Source: Nakamurella flava (GTDB taxonomy: Bacteria; Actinomycetota; Actinomycetes; Mycobacteriales; Nakamurellaceae). From it: a stretch of DNA of 64,000 nt. Position numbers and translations under genes: made by a program. Positions within the stretch are counted from its first letter, which is position 1. Each line of letters starts with the position of its first letter. The stretch spans positions 806,001-870,000 of the forward strand of contig NZ_SZZH01000003.1 of assembly GCF_005298075.1 (NCBI RefSeq). The letters are read 5' to 3'. Of this stretch, positions 28,136 to 38,980 are shown piece after piece. Below the pieces are notes generated by a model. That model worked only from the letters and a program-made list of their open reading frames with translations, was not told where the DNA came from and searched no databases.

Positions 28136-28420
28136 ATGAGCACTGCCGAGACCGGTACCCCGACCGCCGCCGAGATGGCCGCGGCCGGCATCACCTTCCC
28201 GCCGATCGACGAGCTGCTCACCCGCACCAGCTCGAAGTACGGCCTGTCGATCTACGCCGCCAAGCGCGCCCGGCAGATCAACGACTACTACGCCCAGCTC
28301 GGTGAGGGTCTGCTGGAGTACGTCGGCCCGCTGGTCGAGCCGCTGCCCAAGGAGAAGCCGCTGTCGATCGCGCTCCGCGAGATCAACGCCGGTCTGCTCG
28401 AGCACACCGAGGGCGAGTGA
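28136..28420 (+). CDS. rpoZ: RNA polymerase omega subunit
   Basis: Omega, 94 residues, assists assembly of the beta-prime subunit. [28 protein letters not shown] is the core motif, followed by [14 protein letters not shown]. It follows gmk after 184 bp and overlaps coaBC by GTGA. GTGAGGAGC upstream serves as ribosome site for the ATG at 28136. Confidence 0.96.
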   Translation: MSTAETGTPTAAEMAAAGITFPPIDELLTRTSSKYGLSIYAAKRARQINDYYAQLGEGLLEYVGPLVEPLPKEKPLSIALREINAGLLEHTEGE

Positions 28421-29844
28421 CCTTCGGGCCCACCCCGCCGGACCGGCTGGTCGCCTCCGCGACCGACCGGCCGGCCTCGTCACTGCCGCCCGGCACCGTG
28501 GGCACCCCGCCCGCCGGAGCCGAGGCGGCAGTGGCGTCCCTGCCGCCCCGTCCGCGTCGGATCGTGCTCGGGGTCGGCGGTGGCATCGCCGCCTACAAGG
28601 CGTGTGACCTGCTCCGACGCCTACGGGCCGACGGTCACGACGTCGTCGTGGTCCCCACCCGCGCCGCGCTCGATTTCGTCGGCGCCCCCACCTGGGAGGC
28701 CCTGTCCGGGCACCCGGTCTCGGCCGACACCTTCTTCGACGTCCCGGCCGTGACCCACGTGGCCACCGGCCAGCAGGCCGACCTGGTGGTCATCGCCCCG
28801 GCCACCGCGGACGTGCTGGCCCGTGCCGCCACCGGGCAGGCCGACGACCTGCTGACCGCGACCCTGCTGGTGACCCGGGCCCCCGTGCTGATGGCCCCGG
28901 CCATGCACACCGAGATGTGGACCCACCCGGCCACCGTCGACAACGTCGCCACCCTGCGCCGTCGCGGGGTGGTCGTCGTCGACCCGGCCGTGGGCCGGCT
29001 GACCGGCGCCGACTCCGGTCCCGGCCGGCTGCCCGAACCCGAGCACCTGGCCCAGCTCGCCGACCTGCTGCTCCGCCGCGCCGACGCCCTGCCGTTCGAC
29101 CTCGCCGGTCGCCGGGTCGTCGTCTCGGCCGGCGGCACCCGCGAACCACTGGATCCGGTGCGGTACCTGGGCAATCGTTCGTCGGGCCGGCAGGGCTGGG
29201 CGATCGCGCTGGTCGCCGCGGCCCGCGGTGCCGACGTGACCCTGGTCGCGGCCAATGTCGACCTCGTCGAGCCGCCCGGGGTGCGGGTGCGGCAGGTGGG
29301 GACGGCCCTCGAGCTGCACGAGGCGATGCTGGAGACGACGGTCGGCGCGGACGGCGGACCCGTCGACGCCGTGGTGATGACCGCCGCCGTCGCCGACTTC
29401 CGGCCCATGGACCCCTCGGCCGTCAAGATCAAGAAGGCGGCCGGTCAGGGCCCGCCGACGATCGGTCTGGTCGAGAACCCGGACATCCTGGCCGCGCTGT
29501 CCCGCCCCGGACCGGACCGGGCCGCCGTCGTCGTCGGGTTCGCGGCCGAGACCGGCGACGGCACCGCGGACCCGACCACGTCCGTGCTCGACTTCGGCCG
29601 GGACAAGCTCCGCCGCAAGGGCTGCGACGTCCTGGTCGTCAACCGGGTCGACGCCGGTCGGGCGTTCGGACGTCCGGACAACGCCGCCTGGCTGCTGGCC
29701 GCGGCCGGTGCGACGGACGACATCGAACTGGAGGCGAGCGTGCCGCTCGGCCCCAAGTCCGTGCTGGCCGCCGCCGTGGTCGATGCCCTGTCCCGTCGGC
29801 TCGGCGGGTCGGGTCCCACCCTCGGCGGCACCGATGCCCGCTGA
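28417..29844 (+). CDS. coaBC: Bifunctional phosphopantothenoylcysteine decarboxylase / phosphopantothenate-cysteine ligase
   Basis: CoaBC carries out two steps from phosphopantothenate to phosphopantetheine in coenzyme A synthesis. The N-terminal flavin decarboxylase has [19 protein letters not shown], the THVA His region, and APAMHTEMW. The C-terminal CTP-dependent ligase has [21 protein letters not shown] and AAVADFRP followed by AVKIKKAAG with the catalytic Lys. The first 45 residues are a variable Pro/Ala-rich extension. GTG 28417 overlaps the rpoZ stop, but an inner start closer to the flavin domain cannot be excluded. Confidence 0.94.
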   Translation: MTFGPTPPDRLVASATDRPASSLPPGTVGTPPAGAEAAVASLPPRPRRIVLGVGGGIAAYKACDLLRRLRADGHDVVVVPTRAALDFVGAPTWEALSGHPVSADTFFDVPAVTHVATGQQADLVVIAPATADVLARAATGQADDLLTATLLVTRAPVLMAPAMHTEMWTHPATVDNVATLRRRGVVVVDPAVGRLTGADSGPGRLPEPEHLAQLADLLLRRADALPFDLAGRRVVVSAGGTREPLDPVRYLGNRSSGRQGWAIALVAAARGADVTLVAANVDLVEPPGVRVRQVGTALELHEAMLETTVGADGGPVDAVVMTAAVADFRPMDPSAVKIKKAAGQGPPTIGLVENPDILAALSRPGPDRAAVVVGFAAETGDGTADPTTSVLDFGRDKLRRKGCDVLVVNRVDAGRAFGRPDNAAWLLAAAGATDDIELEASVPLGPKSVLAAAVVDALSRRLGGSGPTLGGTDAR

Positions 29845-30000
29845 TGACACAATCGAACGCCGACGGCGGTCGCACCTGCGGGTTGTGGCCGACCATGCCG
29901 GGGTACCGGGCCCGGGGAGCGGTCATCGCCGCACCCCGCGCGGCGCCCGGGCAGTTCCGCCCGTCCGGCCCGTTCCATCCGATCGAGGAGTAAGCCCAAC

Positions 30001-31203
30001 GTGACGTCCCGCCTGTTCACCTCGGAGTCGGTCACCGAAGGCCACCCCGACAAGATCTGCGACGCGATCAGCGACTCGATCCTCGACGAGCTGCTCCGTC
30101 AGGACCCGGCCAGCCGGGTGGCGGTCGAGACCATGGTGACGACCGGTCAGGTGCACGTGGCCGGCGAGGTGACCACCAGCGCCTACGCGGACATCCCGAC
30201 GATCGTCCGGGAACGCCTGCTGGCCATCGGTTACGACTCCTCGGCCAAGGGCTTCGACGGCGCGTCCTGCGGGGTCAACGTGGCCATCGGCGCGCAGTCC
30301 CCGGACATCGCCCAGGGCGTCGACACCGCCTGGGAGGTGCGCACGGGTGCCGAAGGGGATTCCGAGGACGCCCTGCTCTCGCAGGGCGCCGGCGACCAGG
30401 GGCTGATGTTCGGGTACGCCTGCAGTGACACCCCCGAGCTGATGCCGCTGCCCATCGCCCTGGCCCACCGGCTGTCCCGGGGGTTGTCCACCGTGCGCAA
30501 GTCCGGCGCGGTGCCCTACCTGCGGCCCGACGGCAAGACCCAGGTCACCATCGAGTACGTGGGCGACAAGCCGGTCCGCCTGGACACCGTCGTCGTCTCC
30601 AGCCAGCACGCCGAGAACATCCACCTCGAGCAGCTGCTCGCGGTCGACGTCCGCGACCAGGTGGTGCAGCCGGAGCTCGACGCGCTCGACCTGGACACCA
30701 GCGACTACCGGTTGCTGGTGAACCCGACCGGTCGGTTCGTCATCGGTGGTCCGATGGGCGACGCCGGTCTGACCGGCCGCAAGATCATCGTCGACACCTA
30801 CGGCGGCATGGCCCGGCACGGCGGCGGCGCGTTCTCCGGCAAGGACCCGTCGAAGGTCGACCGGTCGGCGGCGTACGCGATGCGCTGGGTGGCCAAGAAC
30901 GTGGTGGCCGCGGGTCTGGCCGAGCGCATCGAGGTGCAGGTCGCCTACGCCATCGGCAAGGCCGCCCCGGTGGGCCTGTTCGTGGAGACCTTCGGGACGG
31001 AACAGGTCGACCCGGACAAGATCTCCGATGCCATCCGGCAGGTGTTCGACCTGCGCCCGGCCGCGATCATCCGCGATCTCGACCTCAAGCGGCCGATCTA
31101 CGCGCCGACCGCGGCCTACGGGCACTTCGGGCGGACCGACATCGACCTGCCTTGGGAGAACGTCGACCGGGCGGCGGACCTGAAGTCGCTCGTCGGCGCC
31201 TGA
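30001..31203 (+). CDS. metK: S-adenosylmethionine synthetase
   Basis: MetK makes SAM from ATP and methionine. Standard 400-residue length with [19 protein letters not shown] at the N terminus, the ATP motif [12 protein letters not shown] near residue 134, and the phosphate loop [19 protein letters not shown] near 277. GTG start at 30001 with AGGAGTAAG upstream. The 156 bp before it hold no SAM riboswitch that I recognise. SAM from here supplies the several methyltransferases of the window. Confidence 0.97.
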   Translation: MTSRLFTSESVTEGHPDKICDAISDSILDELLRQDPASRVAVETMVTTGQVHVAGEVTTSAYADIPTIVRERLLAIGYDSSAKGFDGASCGVNVAIGAQSPDIAQGVDTAWEVRTGAEGDSEDALLSQGAGDQGLMFGYACSDTPELMPLPIALAHRLSRGLSTVRKSGAVPYLRPDGKTQVTIEYVGDKPVRLDTVVVSSQHAENIHLEQLLAVDVRDQVVQPELDALDLDTSDYRLLVNPTGRFVIGGPMGDAGLTGRKIIVDTYGGMARHGGGAFSGKDPSKVDRSAAYAMRWVAKNVVAAGLAERIEVQVAYAIGKAAPVGLFVETFGTEQVDPDKISDAIRQVFDLRPAAIIRDLDLKRPIYAPTAAYGHFGRTDIDLPWENVDRAADLKSLVGA

Positions 31204-31211
31204 CCGCAGCG

Positions 31212-31877
31212 GTGTTCGGTCGTCGGCCCGGCCCCGGGTCCCGGGACGAGTACGCCGCCACCCCGCCGCTCTCCGGCGCCGGGGTGCGGCTGGAGCCGTT
31301 GACCGTGGGGCACCGGGACCAGCTGGCCGAAGCCGTCCGGGACGGCGAGTTGTGGCACACCTGGTACACCCGCATCCCCCCGCCGGAAGGGATGGCGGCC
31401 GAGATCGACCGTCGGCTCGCGCTCCAGCGGGCCGGCAGCATGGCGCCGTGGGTGGTGGTCGCGACCGATCCCACCACCGCGGACCGGGTGGTCGGCATGA
31501 CGACGTTCATGAACGTCGACCCGGACAACCGGCGTCTGGAGATCGGCTCGACCTGGCTCCGCCGCAGCGCACAGGGCACCGGTGTCAATGCCGAGGCCAA
31601 ACTCCTGCTGCTGACCCGGGCGTTCGAGGAGCTCGACTGCGTCGCCGTCGAGTTCCGCACCCACTGGCACAACCACCGGTCCCGGGCGGCGATCGCCCGC
31701 CTGGGGGCCAAGCAGGACGGTGTGCTGCGCAACCACCAGTTCTGGCCGCCGGCCGGGCCGGACGGTGCGCCGACCGACCCGCCGGTGCTGAGGGACACCG
31801 TGGTCTTCTCGATCATCGACGCCGACTGGCCGACCGTCCGGCTGGGTCTGCAGGAACGGATCATCGGCCGGCGCTGA
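31212..31877 (+). CDS. GNAT-family N-acetyltransferase
   Basis: The roughly 221-residue protein matches the RimJ/L-like GNAT group: VRLEPLTVGHRDQL, FMNVDPDNRRLEIGSTWL, and AKLLLLTRAFEELDCVAVEFRTHWHNHRSRAAIARLGA. The acetyl-CoA loop is degenerate (QGTGVNAEA). It probably acetylates an N-terminus or small amine; substrate unknown. The frame is open into metK; GTG 31212, nine bases after the metK stop, is the likeliest start, but no strong ribosome site is seen. Confidence 0.8.
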   Translation: MFGRRPGPGSRDEYAATPPLSGAGVRLEPLTVGHRDQLAEAVRDGELWHTWYTRIPPPEGMAAEIDRRLALQRAGSMAPWVVVATDPTTADRVVGMTTFMNVDPDNRRLEIGSTWLRRSAQGTGVNAEAKLLLLTRAFEELDCVAVEFRTHWHNHRSRAAIARLGAKQDGVLRNHQFWPPAGPDGAPTDPPVLRDTVVFSIIDADWPTVRLGLQERIIGRR

Positions 31878-32062
31878 ACAGGTCCGCTGACGCCGCCCCA
31901 CTGTGCTGGCGCCGATCATCACGCCGCACCACGCCGTGGGAGCCGCCCCCACCGCACACTCGATCAGCGCCAGCGGCTTTCACCCGCGCCGGCGGACCGG
32001 GGCGGCACGCGACCGCCGCATCCCGGCCGCGTCCTGTCGGACCGTTCTGCTATCCACGAGGA

Positions 32063-34126
32063 GTGACCACGTCCGCGAGCCGACCCGAGGTCACCGGCCG
32101 CCGGCCCGCGACGTCCCGGGAACGGACCCGGGCGGTCGACCGGCCGATCGCCCGGGTACTGGTCGACGTCCCGCTGGCCCATCTGGACCGGCCGTTCGAC
32201 TACCTGGTCGACGAGGCCGACAGTGCCACAGCCCAACCCGGGGTCCGGGTCAAGGTCCGGTTCGCCGGGCGGGCGGTACCCGGGTTCGTGGTCGAACGAC
32301 GGGCCGAGTCCGAGCACGGAGGCCGGTTGGCCTGGCTGGAGCGGGTGGTCTCGCCCGAGCCTGTGCTGACCGCCGAGATCGCCGCCCTGGCCCGGGCGGT
32401 GGCCGACCGGTACGCCGGGTCGATCGGCGACGTGCTCCGGCTGGCGATCCCGCCCCGGCACGCACGGGTGGAGGCCGAGCCGGTGTCCGACCCGCCGGTC
32501 GCGCCCGAATCCGACACGACCCCGGCCGTCGGGGGCTGGGCCGATTACCAGGCCGGGCCGGCGTTCCTGACCGCCCTGCGCGACCGTCGTCCGGCCCGTG
32601 CCGTGTGGCAGGCCCTGCCCGGGGCCGACTGGACGGCCCGGGTGGTGGAGGCCGCGGCGGCGGTCCCGCCGGATTCCGGGGTGCTGCTGATCGTCCCGGA
32701 CGCCCGTGACCTGCGACGGCTCGACGAGGCGCTGACCGCCGGCCTGGGGGGACGACCCCACGTGACGTTGAGCGCCGAACTGGGACCGGCGGAGCGGTAC
32801 CGGCGGTTTCTGGCCGTGCGCCGCGGCCAGGTGCGGGTGGTGGCCGGAACGCGGGCCGCCGTCTTCGCCCCCGTCGCCGACCTGGCCCTGGTCGCGGTCC
32901 TGGACGACGGCGACGACCTGCTGGCCGAGCCCCGTGCGCCGTACCCGCATGCCCGCGAGGTGCTGATGCTGCGGTCGGCCGCCCGGCCGTGCGCCCTGCT
33001 GGTGGGCGGCTTCGCCCGGACGGCCGAGGCGCAGCTGCTGGTCGAGTCCGGCTGGGCCCACCCCATCACGGCGGCCCGGGAACGGGTGCGCGTCGCCGCG
33101 CCCCGGATCGAGGCGGCGGCCGACGGGTGGGGGCCGGGCGCGGATTCCGGCGCGGCCCACGCCCGGCTGTCTCCGACCGCCTTCGCGGCGGCCCGGTCGG
33201 CGTTGACGGCCGGGGCGCCGGTCCTGGTGCAGGTGCCGCGGCGCGGCTATCGGCCGGCGCTGGCGTGCGGGCGCTGCCGGCGCCCGTCGTCCTGTCGGCG
33301 CTGCGCCGGCCCGCTCGGGCAACCCGACCGCGGCGGCCCCCCGACCTGCCGGTGGTGCGGGGTTCCCGACGCCCATGTGGTGTGCGCGGCGTGCGGCAGT
33401 CCGGAGCTGCGGGCGGTGACCGTCGGGTCGGGCCGGACGGCTGAGGAGTTCGGTCGGGCGTTCCCGGCGGTGCCGGTGATCACGTCGGCGGCCCCGCACG
33501 TCCGGGACCGGGTGGACGGCCGTCCCGCTGTGGTCATCGCCACTCCCGGCGCCGAACCGGTCGCCGACGGCGGTTACGGCGCGGCGCTGCTGCTGGACGG
33601 CTGGGCGCTGCTCGGGCGTCCTGATCTGCGCGCCGGTGAGGAGACCCTGCGCCGGTGGATGGCGGCCGCCGCGCTGGTCCGGCCGGTCGGCGAAGGGGGC
33701 CGGGTCGTCGTCGGGGCCGACGTGGGGACGCCGACGGTGCAGGCGTTGATCCGCTGGGACGCGGTGGGCGCCGCCGCGGCGGAACTGGCCGCTCGACGCG
33801 AGCTGGGATTCCCCCCGGTGTCGGCGATGGTCTCGCTGGACGCGACCGAACCGGTGATGGCGACGCTGCTGGACGGGTGGGAACCGCCGGACGGGGTGGA
33901 GGTCCTCGGGCCGGTGGATCTGGAACCGCCCCCACCGTCCCGGACGGCCGGGGCGTCCGGCGCGCCCACGGGTCCGCTCGAACCGCGGGTTCGCACCTTG
34001 TTGCGGGCCGGGCCCCGGGATCGTCGGACGATGCTCGCCGCCGTCCGCGCCCTCGTGGTGGCCCGGTCGGCCCGGAAGGACGCCGGCAGCGTCCGGGTCC
34101 AGGTCGATCCGACCGCCCTGTTCTGA
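32063..34126 (+). CDS. priA: PriA-like primosomal protein N', helicase-defective actinobacterial type
   Basis: PriA restarts stalled replication forks. The N-terminal DNA-binding domain is clear ([20 protein letters not shown] and [15 protein letters not shown]). Zinc-binding cysteines remain in [13 protein letters not shown] and CRWCG with CAACG. However the ATPase core lacks a Walker A GxGKT, and the DEAH box is replaced by AVLDDGDD. Loss of helicase motifs is known for actinobacterial PriA, so it may only guide assembly. GTG 32063 follows CACGAGGA. It precedes fmt and rsmB as in mycobacteria. Confidence 0.88.
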   Translation: MTTSASRPEVTGRRPATSRERTRAVDRPIARVLVDVPLAHLDRPFDYLVDEADSATAQPGVRVKVRFAGRAVPGFVVERRAESEHGGRLAWLERVVSPEPVLTAEIAALARAVADRYAGSIGDVLRLAIPPRHARVEAEPVSDPPVAPESDTTPAVGGWADYQAGPAFLTALRDRRPARAVWQALPGADWTARVVEAAAAVPPDSGVLLIVPDARDLRRLDEALTAGLGGRPHVTLSAELGPAERYRRFLAVRRGQVRVVAGTRAAVFAPVADLALVAVLDDGDDLLAEPRAPYPHAREVLMLRSAARPCALLVGGFARTAEAQLLVESGWAHPITAARERVRVAAPRIEAAADGWGPGADSGAAHARLSPTAFAAARSALTAGAPVLVQVPRRGYRPALACGRCRRPSSCRRCAGPLGQPDRGGPPTCRWCGVPDAHVVCAACGSPELRAVTVGSGRTAEEFGRAFPAVPVITSAAPHVRDRVDGRPAVVIATPGAEPVADGGYGAALLLDGWALLGRPDLRAGEETLRRWMAAAALVRPVGEGGRVVVGADVGTPTVQALIRWDAVGAAAAELAARRELGFPPVSAMVSLDATEPVMATLLDGWEPPDGVEVLGPVDLEPPPPSRTAGASGAPTGPLEPRVRTLLRAGPRDRRTMLAAVRALVVARSARKDAGSVRVQVDPTALF

Positions 34127-34220
34127 TCCGCAGGCCGCCGGAGACCGGGCCGGCCGTCGGGGCGCTCGTTTACGCTGGTACGGCCGGTCGATCCGGCGTC
34201 CACCCAGGGAAGGAACGGTC

Positions 34221-35177
34221 CTGCGCATCGTCTTCGCCGGCACCCCGGAGCCGGCCGTGCCCTCGCTGTCCGCGCTGCTGCGGTCGGATCACGAGGTGGT
34301 TGCGGTCATCACCCGCCCGGACGCCCGCCGCGGTCGCGGACGGGGGCTGTACCCGTCGCCCGTGGCGGTCGCGGCCGAGGCGGCCGGCGTGGAGATCCTT
34401 CGCCCGGCGTCCGCCCGCGACCCGGAACTGGCCGACCGGCTGGCCGACCTCGCCCCGGATGCGGTGGCCGTCGTCGCCTACGGCAACCTGGTCCCTCCCG
34501 CACTGCTCGATCTGCCCCGTCTCGGCTGGGTCAACCTGCACTTCTCCCTGCTGCCCGCCTGGCGGGGGGCCGCCCCGGTGCAGGCCGCCATCCGGGCCGG
34601 TGACGACGTCACCGGGGCCAGCACGTTCCGCCTGGAACGCGGTCTGGACACCGGGCCGGTGTACGGAGTGGTGACCGAACGGATCGATCCGCGGGACACC
34701 GCCGGCGCGCTACTGGGCCGGTTGGCCGAGACGGGTGCGGATTTGCTGGTGGCCACCATGGACGGGCTGGCCGACGGATCGCTGCAGGCCCGGCCGCAGC
34801 CGGCGGACGGGGTCACGCTGGCTCCCAAGATCACCCCCGGGGACGCCCGGGTCGACTGGACCGCGCCGGCCGCGGCGGTGGACCGCCGGATCCGCGCGGT
34901 GACCCCCGAGCCGGGGGCCTGGACCGGGTCGCCCTGGGGGCGCCTGGCCCTGGGCCCGGTCGAGCCGGTCGCAGCCGACCACGACGGTCCCGCGCCGGCC
35001 CCCGGAGAAGTGGTGGCCGGCAAACGGGAGGTCCTGGTGGGCACAGGGACGTTCCCGGTCCGGCTGGGCACCGTCACCCCGCCGGGCCGCAAGCCGATGG
35101 CCGCGGCCGACTGGGCCCGTGGCGTCCGTCCGGCCGCCGGCACCCGCCTGACCACCAGCATCGAGGAGACTTCGTGA
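34221..35177 (+). CDS. fmt: Methionyl-tRNA formyltransferase, CTG start
   Basis: Fmt formylates initiator Met-tRNA using 10-formyltetrahydrofolate. Conserved parts: [15 protein letters not shown] at the N terminus, [16 protein letters not shown], and [17 protein letters not shown] with the catalytic Asn and His. The conserved N terminus reads straight back to CTG at 34221, which has AGGGAAGGA six bases upstream; upstream of it I found no in-frame ATG, GTG or TTG. The first ordinary start, GTG 34257, would cut off the [10 protein letters not shown] loop. CTG is therefore chosen, giving 318 residues. It ends in a GTGA overlap with rsmB. Confidence 0.88.
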   Translation: MRIVFAGTPEPAVPSLSALLRSDHEVVAVITRPDARRGRGRGLYPSPVAVAAEAAGVEILRPASARDPELADRLADLAPDAVAVVAYGNLVPPALLDLPRLGWVNLHFSLLPAWRGAAPVQAAIRAGDDVTGASTFRLERGLDTGPVYGVVTERIDPRDTAGALLGRLAETGADLLVATMDGLADGSLQARPQPADGVTLAPKITPGDARVDWTAPAAAVDRRIRAVTPEPGAWTGSPWGRLALGPVEPVAADHDGPAPAPGEVVAGKREVLVGTGTFPVRLGTVTPPGRKPMAAADWARGVRPAAGTRLTTSIEETS

Positions 35178-36658
35178 CCCCGGCCGACCAGCACCCCTCC
35201 GGTGGCCACCGCGGCGGACGGGGGGACCGCCGGTCGCGGCCGTCGTACCCGCCGGGTGGGCGTGACCGGGGCACCTCGGGGCCGACCCGGCGCCCCGCGC
35301 CCAGCCGCCCACCGGCCGAAGACCCGGCCCGGCAGGTCGCGCTCGACGTCCTGCGGGCCGTCCGCGAGGACGCCGCGTACGCGAACCTGGTGCTGCCGGT
35401 GCTGCTGCGCGAACGCGGTATCACCGGTCGGGACGCCGCCCTGGCCACCGAGCTGACGTACGGCACCTGCCGGGCGCTCGGTCAGCTGGACGCGATCGCG
35501 TCGACCTGCGGCAACCGTTCGCACGCCGAGCTGGACGGGGTGGTGGTCGACGCCCTGCGACTGGGCGGCTATCAGCTGCTGCACACCCGGATCCCCCCAC
35601 ACGCCGCGGTCTCGGCGACCGTCGACCTGGTCCGCGCCGGCCCCCGTCCGGGCGCGGCCGGCTACGTCAACGCGGTGCTGCGGCGGATCACCGAACACGA
35701 CATCGACGGGTGGATCGCCCGGTTGACCCCGCCGGGGACGGACCCGCTGGCCGTGCTGGCCCTGCGGTGGGCCCATCCGCGGTGGATCGTCTCGGCGTTC
35801 GCCGACGCGCTGGCCACCGGGTCGGCGGGCCGCCCGGACACCGAGCTCGAGGCCGCGCTGGCCGCCGACGACGCCCCGCCGCTCACCCACCTCGTGGCGC
35901 GCCCCGGGTTGATCGACCGGGACGAGCTGGCCGACATGGCCGGTGGGGTGCCCGCCCGGTTCTCGCCCTACGGCGTCTACTCCGGGGGCGGCAATCCGGG
36001 CGGGATGGCGGCCATCGCCGACGGCCGGGCGGCCGTCCAGGACGAGGGCTCGCAGCTGGTGGCCCTGGCCCTGGCCACGGCGCCGGTGGACGGTCCGGAC
36101 ACCCGCTGGCTCGACCTGGCCGCCGGGCCCGGCGGCAAGGCCGCCCTGCTGGCGGCGATCGCGGCCGAGCGGGGAGCGACCCTGGACGCCATCGAGATCA
36201 CCCCGCACCGGGCCGACCTGGTCCGCCGGACCACCCGGGGTCTGCCGGTCACCGTGCACACCGCCGACGGCCGTGATCCGGGGCTGCCGGAGGGTTCGTT
36301 CGACCGGGTGCTGCTCGACGCCCCGTGCACCGGCCTGGGCGCGTTGCGGCGTCGCCCGGAGGCCCGTTGGCGACGGCAGCCGGCCGACGTGGGCGACCTG
36401 GTGCGGTTGCAACGGGAACTGCTGGCCGCCGCGGCGCGGATGGTGCGGCCGGGCGGGCTCGTCGCATACGTGACCTGCTCGCCGCACCTGAGCGAGACGG
36501 TCGGGGTGACCGAGCGCGCGCCGGCGGGCCTCGAACTCGTCGACGCCCGTCCGTATCTGCCCGGGGTACCCGATCTCGGCGACGGCCCGACGGTGCAGCT
36601 CTGGCCGCACCGGCACGGGACGGATGCGATGTTCCTCGCCCTACTGCGTCGCCGCTGA
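35174..36658 (+). CDS. rsmB: 16S rRNA cytosine-967 C5-methyltransferase
   Basis: RsmB (Sun/Fmu) methylates C967 of 16S rRNA. The first 50 residues are an Arg/Pro/Gly-rich basic extension. A NusB-like domain follows ([26 protein letters not shown]). The SAM-binding part has [14 protein letters not shown], and the two catalytic cysteines lie in [10 protein letters not shown] and [10 protein letters not shown]. At 494 residues it is normal for actinobacteria. Coupled with fmt by a GTGA overlap. Confidence 0.94.
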   Translation: MTPADQHPSGGHRGGRGDRRSRPSYPPGGRDRGTSGPTRRPAPSRPPAEDPARQVALDVLRAVREDAAYANLVLPVLLRERGITGRDAALATELTYGTCRALGQLDAIASTCGNRSHAELDGVVVDALRLGGYQLLHTRIPPHAAVSATVDLVRAGPRPGAAGYVNAVLRRITEHDIDGWIARLTPPGTDPLAVLALRWAHPRWIVSAFADALATGSAGRPDTELEAALAADDAPPLTHLVARPGLIDRDELADMAGGVPARFSPYGVYSGGGNPGGMAAIADGRAAVQDEGSQLVALALATAPVDGPDTRWLDLAAGPGGKAALLAAIAAERGATLDAIEITPHRADLVRRTTRGLPVTVHTADGRDPGLPEGSFDRVLLDAPCTGLGALRRRPEARWRRQPADVGDLVRLQRELLAAAARMVRPGGLVAYVTCSPHLSETVGVTERAPAGLELVDARPYLPGVPDLGDGPTVQLWPHRHGTDAMFLALLRRR

Positions 36659-36711
36659 CGGTGGCCCGGGTGCGGGCGGGAGGGGCGTCCGCGGGATCCG
36701 GACGATTTCGT

Positions 36712-36717
36712 TAGGGT
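36712..36717 (+). promoter_or_regulatory. Candidate -10 for leaderless rpe mRNA
   Basis: TAGGGT ends six bases before GTG 36724 of rpe and no Shine-Dalgarno is present, which fits a leaderless transcript. Confidence 0.4.
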
Positions 36718-36723
36718 CGGGCC

Positions 36724-37389
36724 GTGCACCCGATGATCGCGCCCAGCATCCTGTCCGCCGATTTCGCCCGGCTGGCCGACGAGGCCGCCCGGGTCTCGGA
36801 TGCCGACTGGTTGCACGTCGACGTCATGGACAACCACTTCGTGCCCAACCTGACCCTGGGCCTGCCGGTGGTGCAGGCGTTGCGGGCGGCCACCGACATC
36901 CCGCTGGACTGCCACCTGATGATCGAGGACCCGGACCGGTGGGCGGTCGGGTACGCCGAGGCCGGGGCCTACAACGTCACCGTGCACGCCGAGGCCGTCC
37001 GTGATCCCATCCGGACGGCCGCGGACATCCGCGCGGCCGGGGGCAAGGCGGGTCTGTCGCTCAAGCCGGGGACGTCGCTGGACGACTGGTCCGACGCGCT
37101 GGCCCATTTCGACACGTTGCTGGTGATGACGGTCGAGCCGGGATTCGGCGGGCAGTCGTTCATGCCGGAGACGATGGCCAAGGTGCGGCAGGCCCGGCGG
37201 CTGGTCGACACCGGCCACCTAACCGTGGTGGTCCAGGTGGACGGTGGCATCAACGCCGACACCATCGGTCAGGCCGCGGAGGCCGGGGCCGACTGTTTCG
37301 TGGCCGGTTCGGCCGTCTACTCGACCGAGGACCCGGCCGCGGCGATCGCCCGGTTGCGGCAGTTGGCGGCGGACGCCGCCGGTCGTTAG
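36724..37389 (+). CDS. rpe: Ribulose-phosphate 3-epimerase
   Basis: Rpe interconverts ribulose-5-phosphate and xylulose-5-phosphate. Of 221 residues: [34 protein letters not shown] with metal ligands His and Asp, [24 protein letters not shown], and [19 protein letters not shown] with the catalytic Asp. GTG 36724 fits a leaderless start; ATG 36733 is possible. Ribulose-5-phosphate is also the substrate for the riboflavin branch encoded just beyond. Its stop overlaps the convergent DUF4188 stop by four bases. Confidence 0.95.
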   Translation: MHPMIAPSILSADFARLADEAARVSDADWLHVDVMDNHFVPNLTLGLPVVQALRAATDIPLDCHLMIEDPDRWAVGYAEAGAYNVTVHAEAVRDPIRTAADIRAAGGKAGLSLKPGTSLDDWSDALAHFDTLLVMTVEPGFGGQSFMPETMAKVRQARRLVDTGHLTVVVQVDGGINADTIGQAAEAGADCFVAGSAVYSTEDPAAAIARLRQLAADAAGR

Positions 37390-37973
37390 ACGGCTGCGGT
37401 CGGCGCACCGGGCGTCGGTCCGGACGGGACGGACGACGACCGGGCCAGCCGGTCCCGGGCGCGGTCCAGGCCCGCCGTGCGCGCCGTGCCGATGGGCACC
37501 ACCCCGGTGGCGGCGGCCAGACCGGCCGGTGGGGTCGCCACGTAGACCGATTCGGCGCGGGCCACCGTGTACGTCTCGTGCCAGACGCCGACGGCGTCGG
37601 GGTGCTCACGCACCCTGCGGTTGAACTCGGCCCAGGCCGGGCGGTGCCGGGCGGTGGTGTCGGAGGCATAGGCGTACAGCTTGTCGATCGAGGTCCAGTA
37701 CTGGACGAGGAACGGTCCGCGCGCGCCCAGACCGGTGCGGAAGCCGGCCAGACCGCTGTCGGGGTCCCGGGAGAGCTCGGCCAGCATCGGGCCCATCCGG
37801 CTCATCGTCCGCAGCCACAGGTCGGGTCGCCACCAGCGCTGCACGGTCATGCCGATGAGGAAGACGACGAGTTCGCCGTCGGCGGGGTCGAGGGGGGCGT
37901 GGGTGAAGCGGCCGAGGCGGGCGCGACCCCGGCCGGTCGTCACGGGCCGGGTCGGGTCGGTGCGGTCGGACAT
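37386..37973 (-). CDS. DUF4188 family protein
   Basis: A 195-residue protein of the DUF4188 family, recognised from [21 protein letters not shown] near residue 30, [35 protein letters not shown], and [10 protein letters not shown]. The fold resembles ferredoxin-like monooxygenases; no reaction is established. ATG 37973 has GGAGAC nearby. The promoter (perfect TTGACA) is overlapped by a near-perfect palindrome, so expression is likely repressed until a signal arrives. No regulator gene is adjacent. It takes the place that ribD holds in mycobacteria between rpe and ribE. Confidence 0.82.
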   Translation of the reverse strand: MSDRTDPTRPVTTGRGRARLGRFTHAPLDPADGELVVFLIGMTVQRWWRPDLWLRTMSRMGPMLAELSRDPDSGLAGFRTGLGARGPFLVQYWTSIDKLYAYASDTTARHRPAWAEFNRRVREHPDAVGVWHETYTVARAESVYVATPPAGLAAATGVVPIGTARTAGLDRARDRLARSSSVPSGPTPGAPTAAV

Positions 37974-37999
37974 GGGGTCTCCTCGGCGGGTCGGCACAT

Positions 38000-38049
38000 T
38001 TGGATAGTGCTGCTCTCCAATATTGGATAGCTGCACTTGCGAATGTCAA
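38000..38049 (-). promoter_or_regulatory. Promoter with palindromic operator for the DUF4188 gene
   Basis: On the reverse strand TTGACA (38049-38044) and TCCAAT (38027-38022) are 16 bases apart. A 20-bp palindrome, one mismatched pair, covers 38012-38031 with a perfect core TCCAATATTGGA at 38016-38027, lying over the -10. A second half-site TTGGATAG at 38000-38007 repeats the one at 38023-38030, 23 bp away. The A+T content stands out from the surroundings. A TetR-, MarR- or PadR-like repressor is likely. Confidence 0.65.
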
Positions 38050-38278
38050 GACGTGGGTACCGGGGAGTTCTCGACCCAGGTTCGCCCCCTCGCCGGCCGA
38101 CGCAGCGCCAGGATCCGGGCGTCCCGATGGCGACTGAGGCCTGCCGCGCGACCCGTTGGTGATCGGGCCGGTCGTCACCGGTGCCCGGCGCGAGGCAGGA
38201 TGGATGTCCGGCAGGTCGCGCCGCCGTCTTCCGGCGTCCGTCGAGCGCCGGCACAGGACGTCAGTAGGAGGCATTCAG
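38050..38278 (+). other. Leader region upstream of ribE, no clear element
   Basis: I looked for an FMN riboswitch here and did not find its conserved blocks. TAGGAGG at 38265-38271 is the ribosome site for ribE. Nothing else is supported. Confidence 0.4.
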
Positions 38279-38980
38279 GTGTTCACCGGGATCGTCGAGG
38301 AACTCGGCGAGATCGTCGAGATCCGCCGCGCATCGGACCAGGGGTCGGCCCCCGCAGTCGGACGACCGGAAGGGTCCGCCCGCATCACCGTGCGTGGTCC
38401 CCAGGTGACCTCCGATGCGGGCCACGGCGACTCCATCGCGGTGGACGGGGTCTGTCTGACCGTGGTCGACCGCGGCACCGACACGTTCTCCGTCGACGTG
38501 ATGGCCGAGACGTTGTCGCGGTCCACGATCGGTGACCGTCGGCCGGGCGACCCGGTCAACCTCGAGCGGTCGGTGACCGCGGGGACACGGCTGGGCGGGC
38601 ACATCGTCCAGGGCCACGTCGACGGCACCGGCACCATCGTGGCGGTCGTCCCGCACGAGGCCTGGAACGACGTCCGGATCGCCGTCGGCCCCGACCTGGC
38701 CCGCTACCTGGCCGGCAAGGGCGCGGTGGCCGTGGACGGCATCTCGTTGACCGTCATCGAGGTCGTCGACACCCCGGAGGGAGCCGAGTTCACCATCGGC
38801 GTCATCCCGGAGACCCGCACGGCGACCACGATCGGCGCCCGGGTCCCGGGCGACCGGGTGAACATCGAGGTGGACGTGGTGGCCAAGTACGTCGAGCGGT
38901 TGCTCGGGGCCCGGGTGCCGGCCGCCATCGACCCGGCGGCCGGCATCGACGCCTCGACCGGACCGGGACGGCCGGCGTGA
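38279..38980 (+). CDS. ribE: Riboflavin synthase alpha subunit
   Basis: RibE dismutates two lumazine molecules into riboflavin. The start [12 protein letters not shown] is the family hallmark, with GTG 38279 seven bases after TAGGAGG. Two lumazine-binding repeats are visible: [14 protein letters not shown] with [10 protein letters not shown], and [15 protein letters not shown] with [23 protein letters not shown] lies between. A small insertion ([14 protein letters not shown]) occurs near residue 20. Overlaps ribBA by GTGA. Confidence 0.94.
   Translation: MFTGIVEELGEIVEIRRASDQGSAPAVGRPEGSARITVRGPQVTSDAGHGDSIAVDGVCLTVVDRGTDTFSVDVMAETLSRSTIGDRRPGDPVNLERSVTAGTRLGGHIVQGHVDGTGTIVAVVPHEAWNDVRIAVGPDLARYLAGKGAVAVDGISLTVIEVVDTPEGAEFTIGVIPETRTATTIGARVPGDRVNIEVDVVAKYVERLLGARVPAAIDPAAGIDASTGPGRPA

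Noticed and set aside
29845-30000. SAM riboswitch upstream of metK
   Set aside because: The 156-bp gap has no SAM-I, II or IV core that I can identify.
32200-34126. priA as a broken gene because helicase motifs are missing
   Set aside because: Loss of Walker A and DEAH motifs is known for actinobacterial PriA, and the frame and zinc cysteines are intact.
38050-38278. FMN riboswitch upstream of ribE
   Set aside because: None of the conserved RFN blocks could be recognised; the region only offers a ribosome site.
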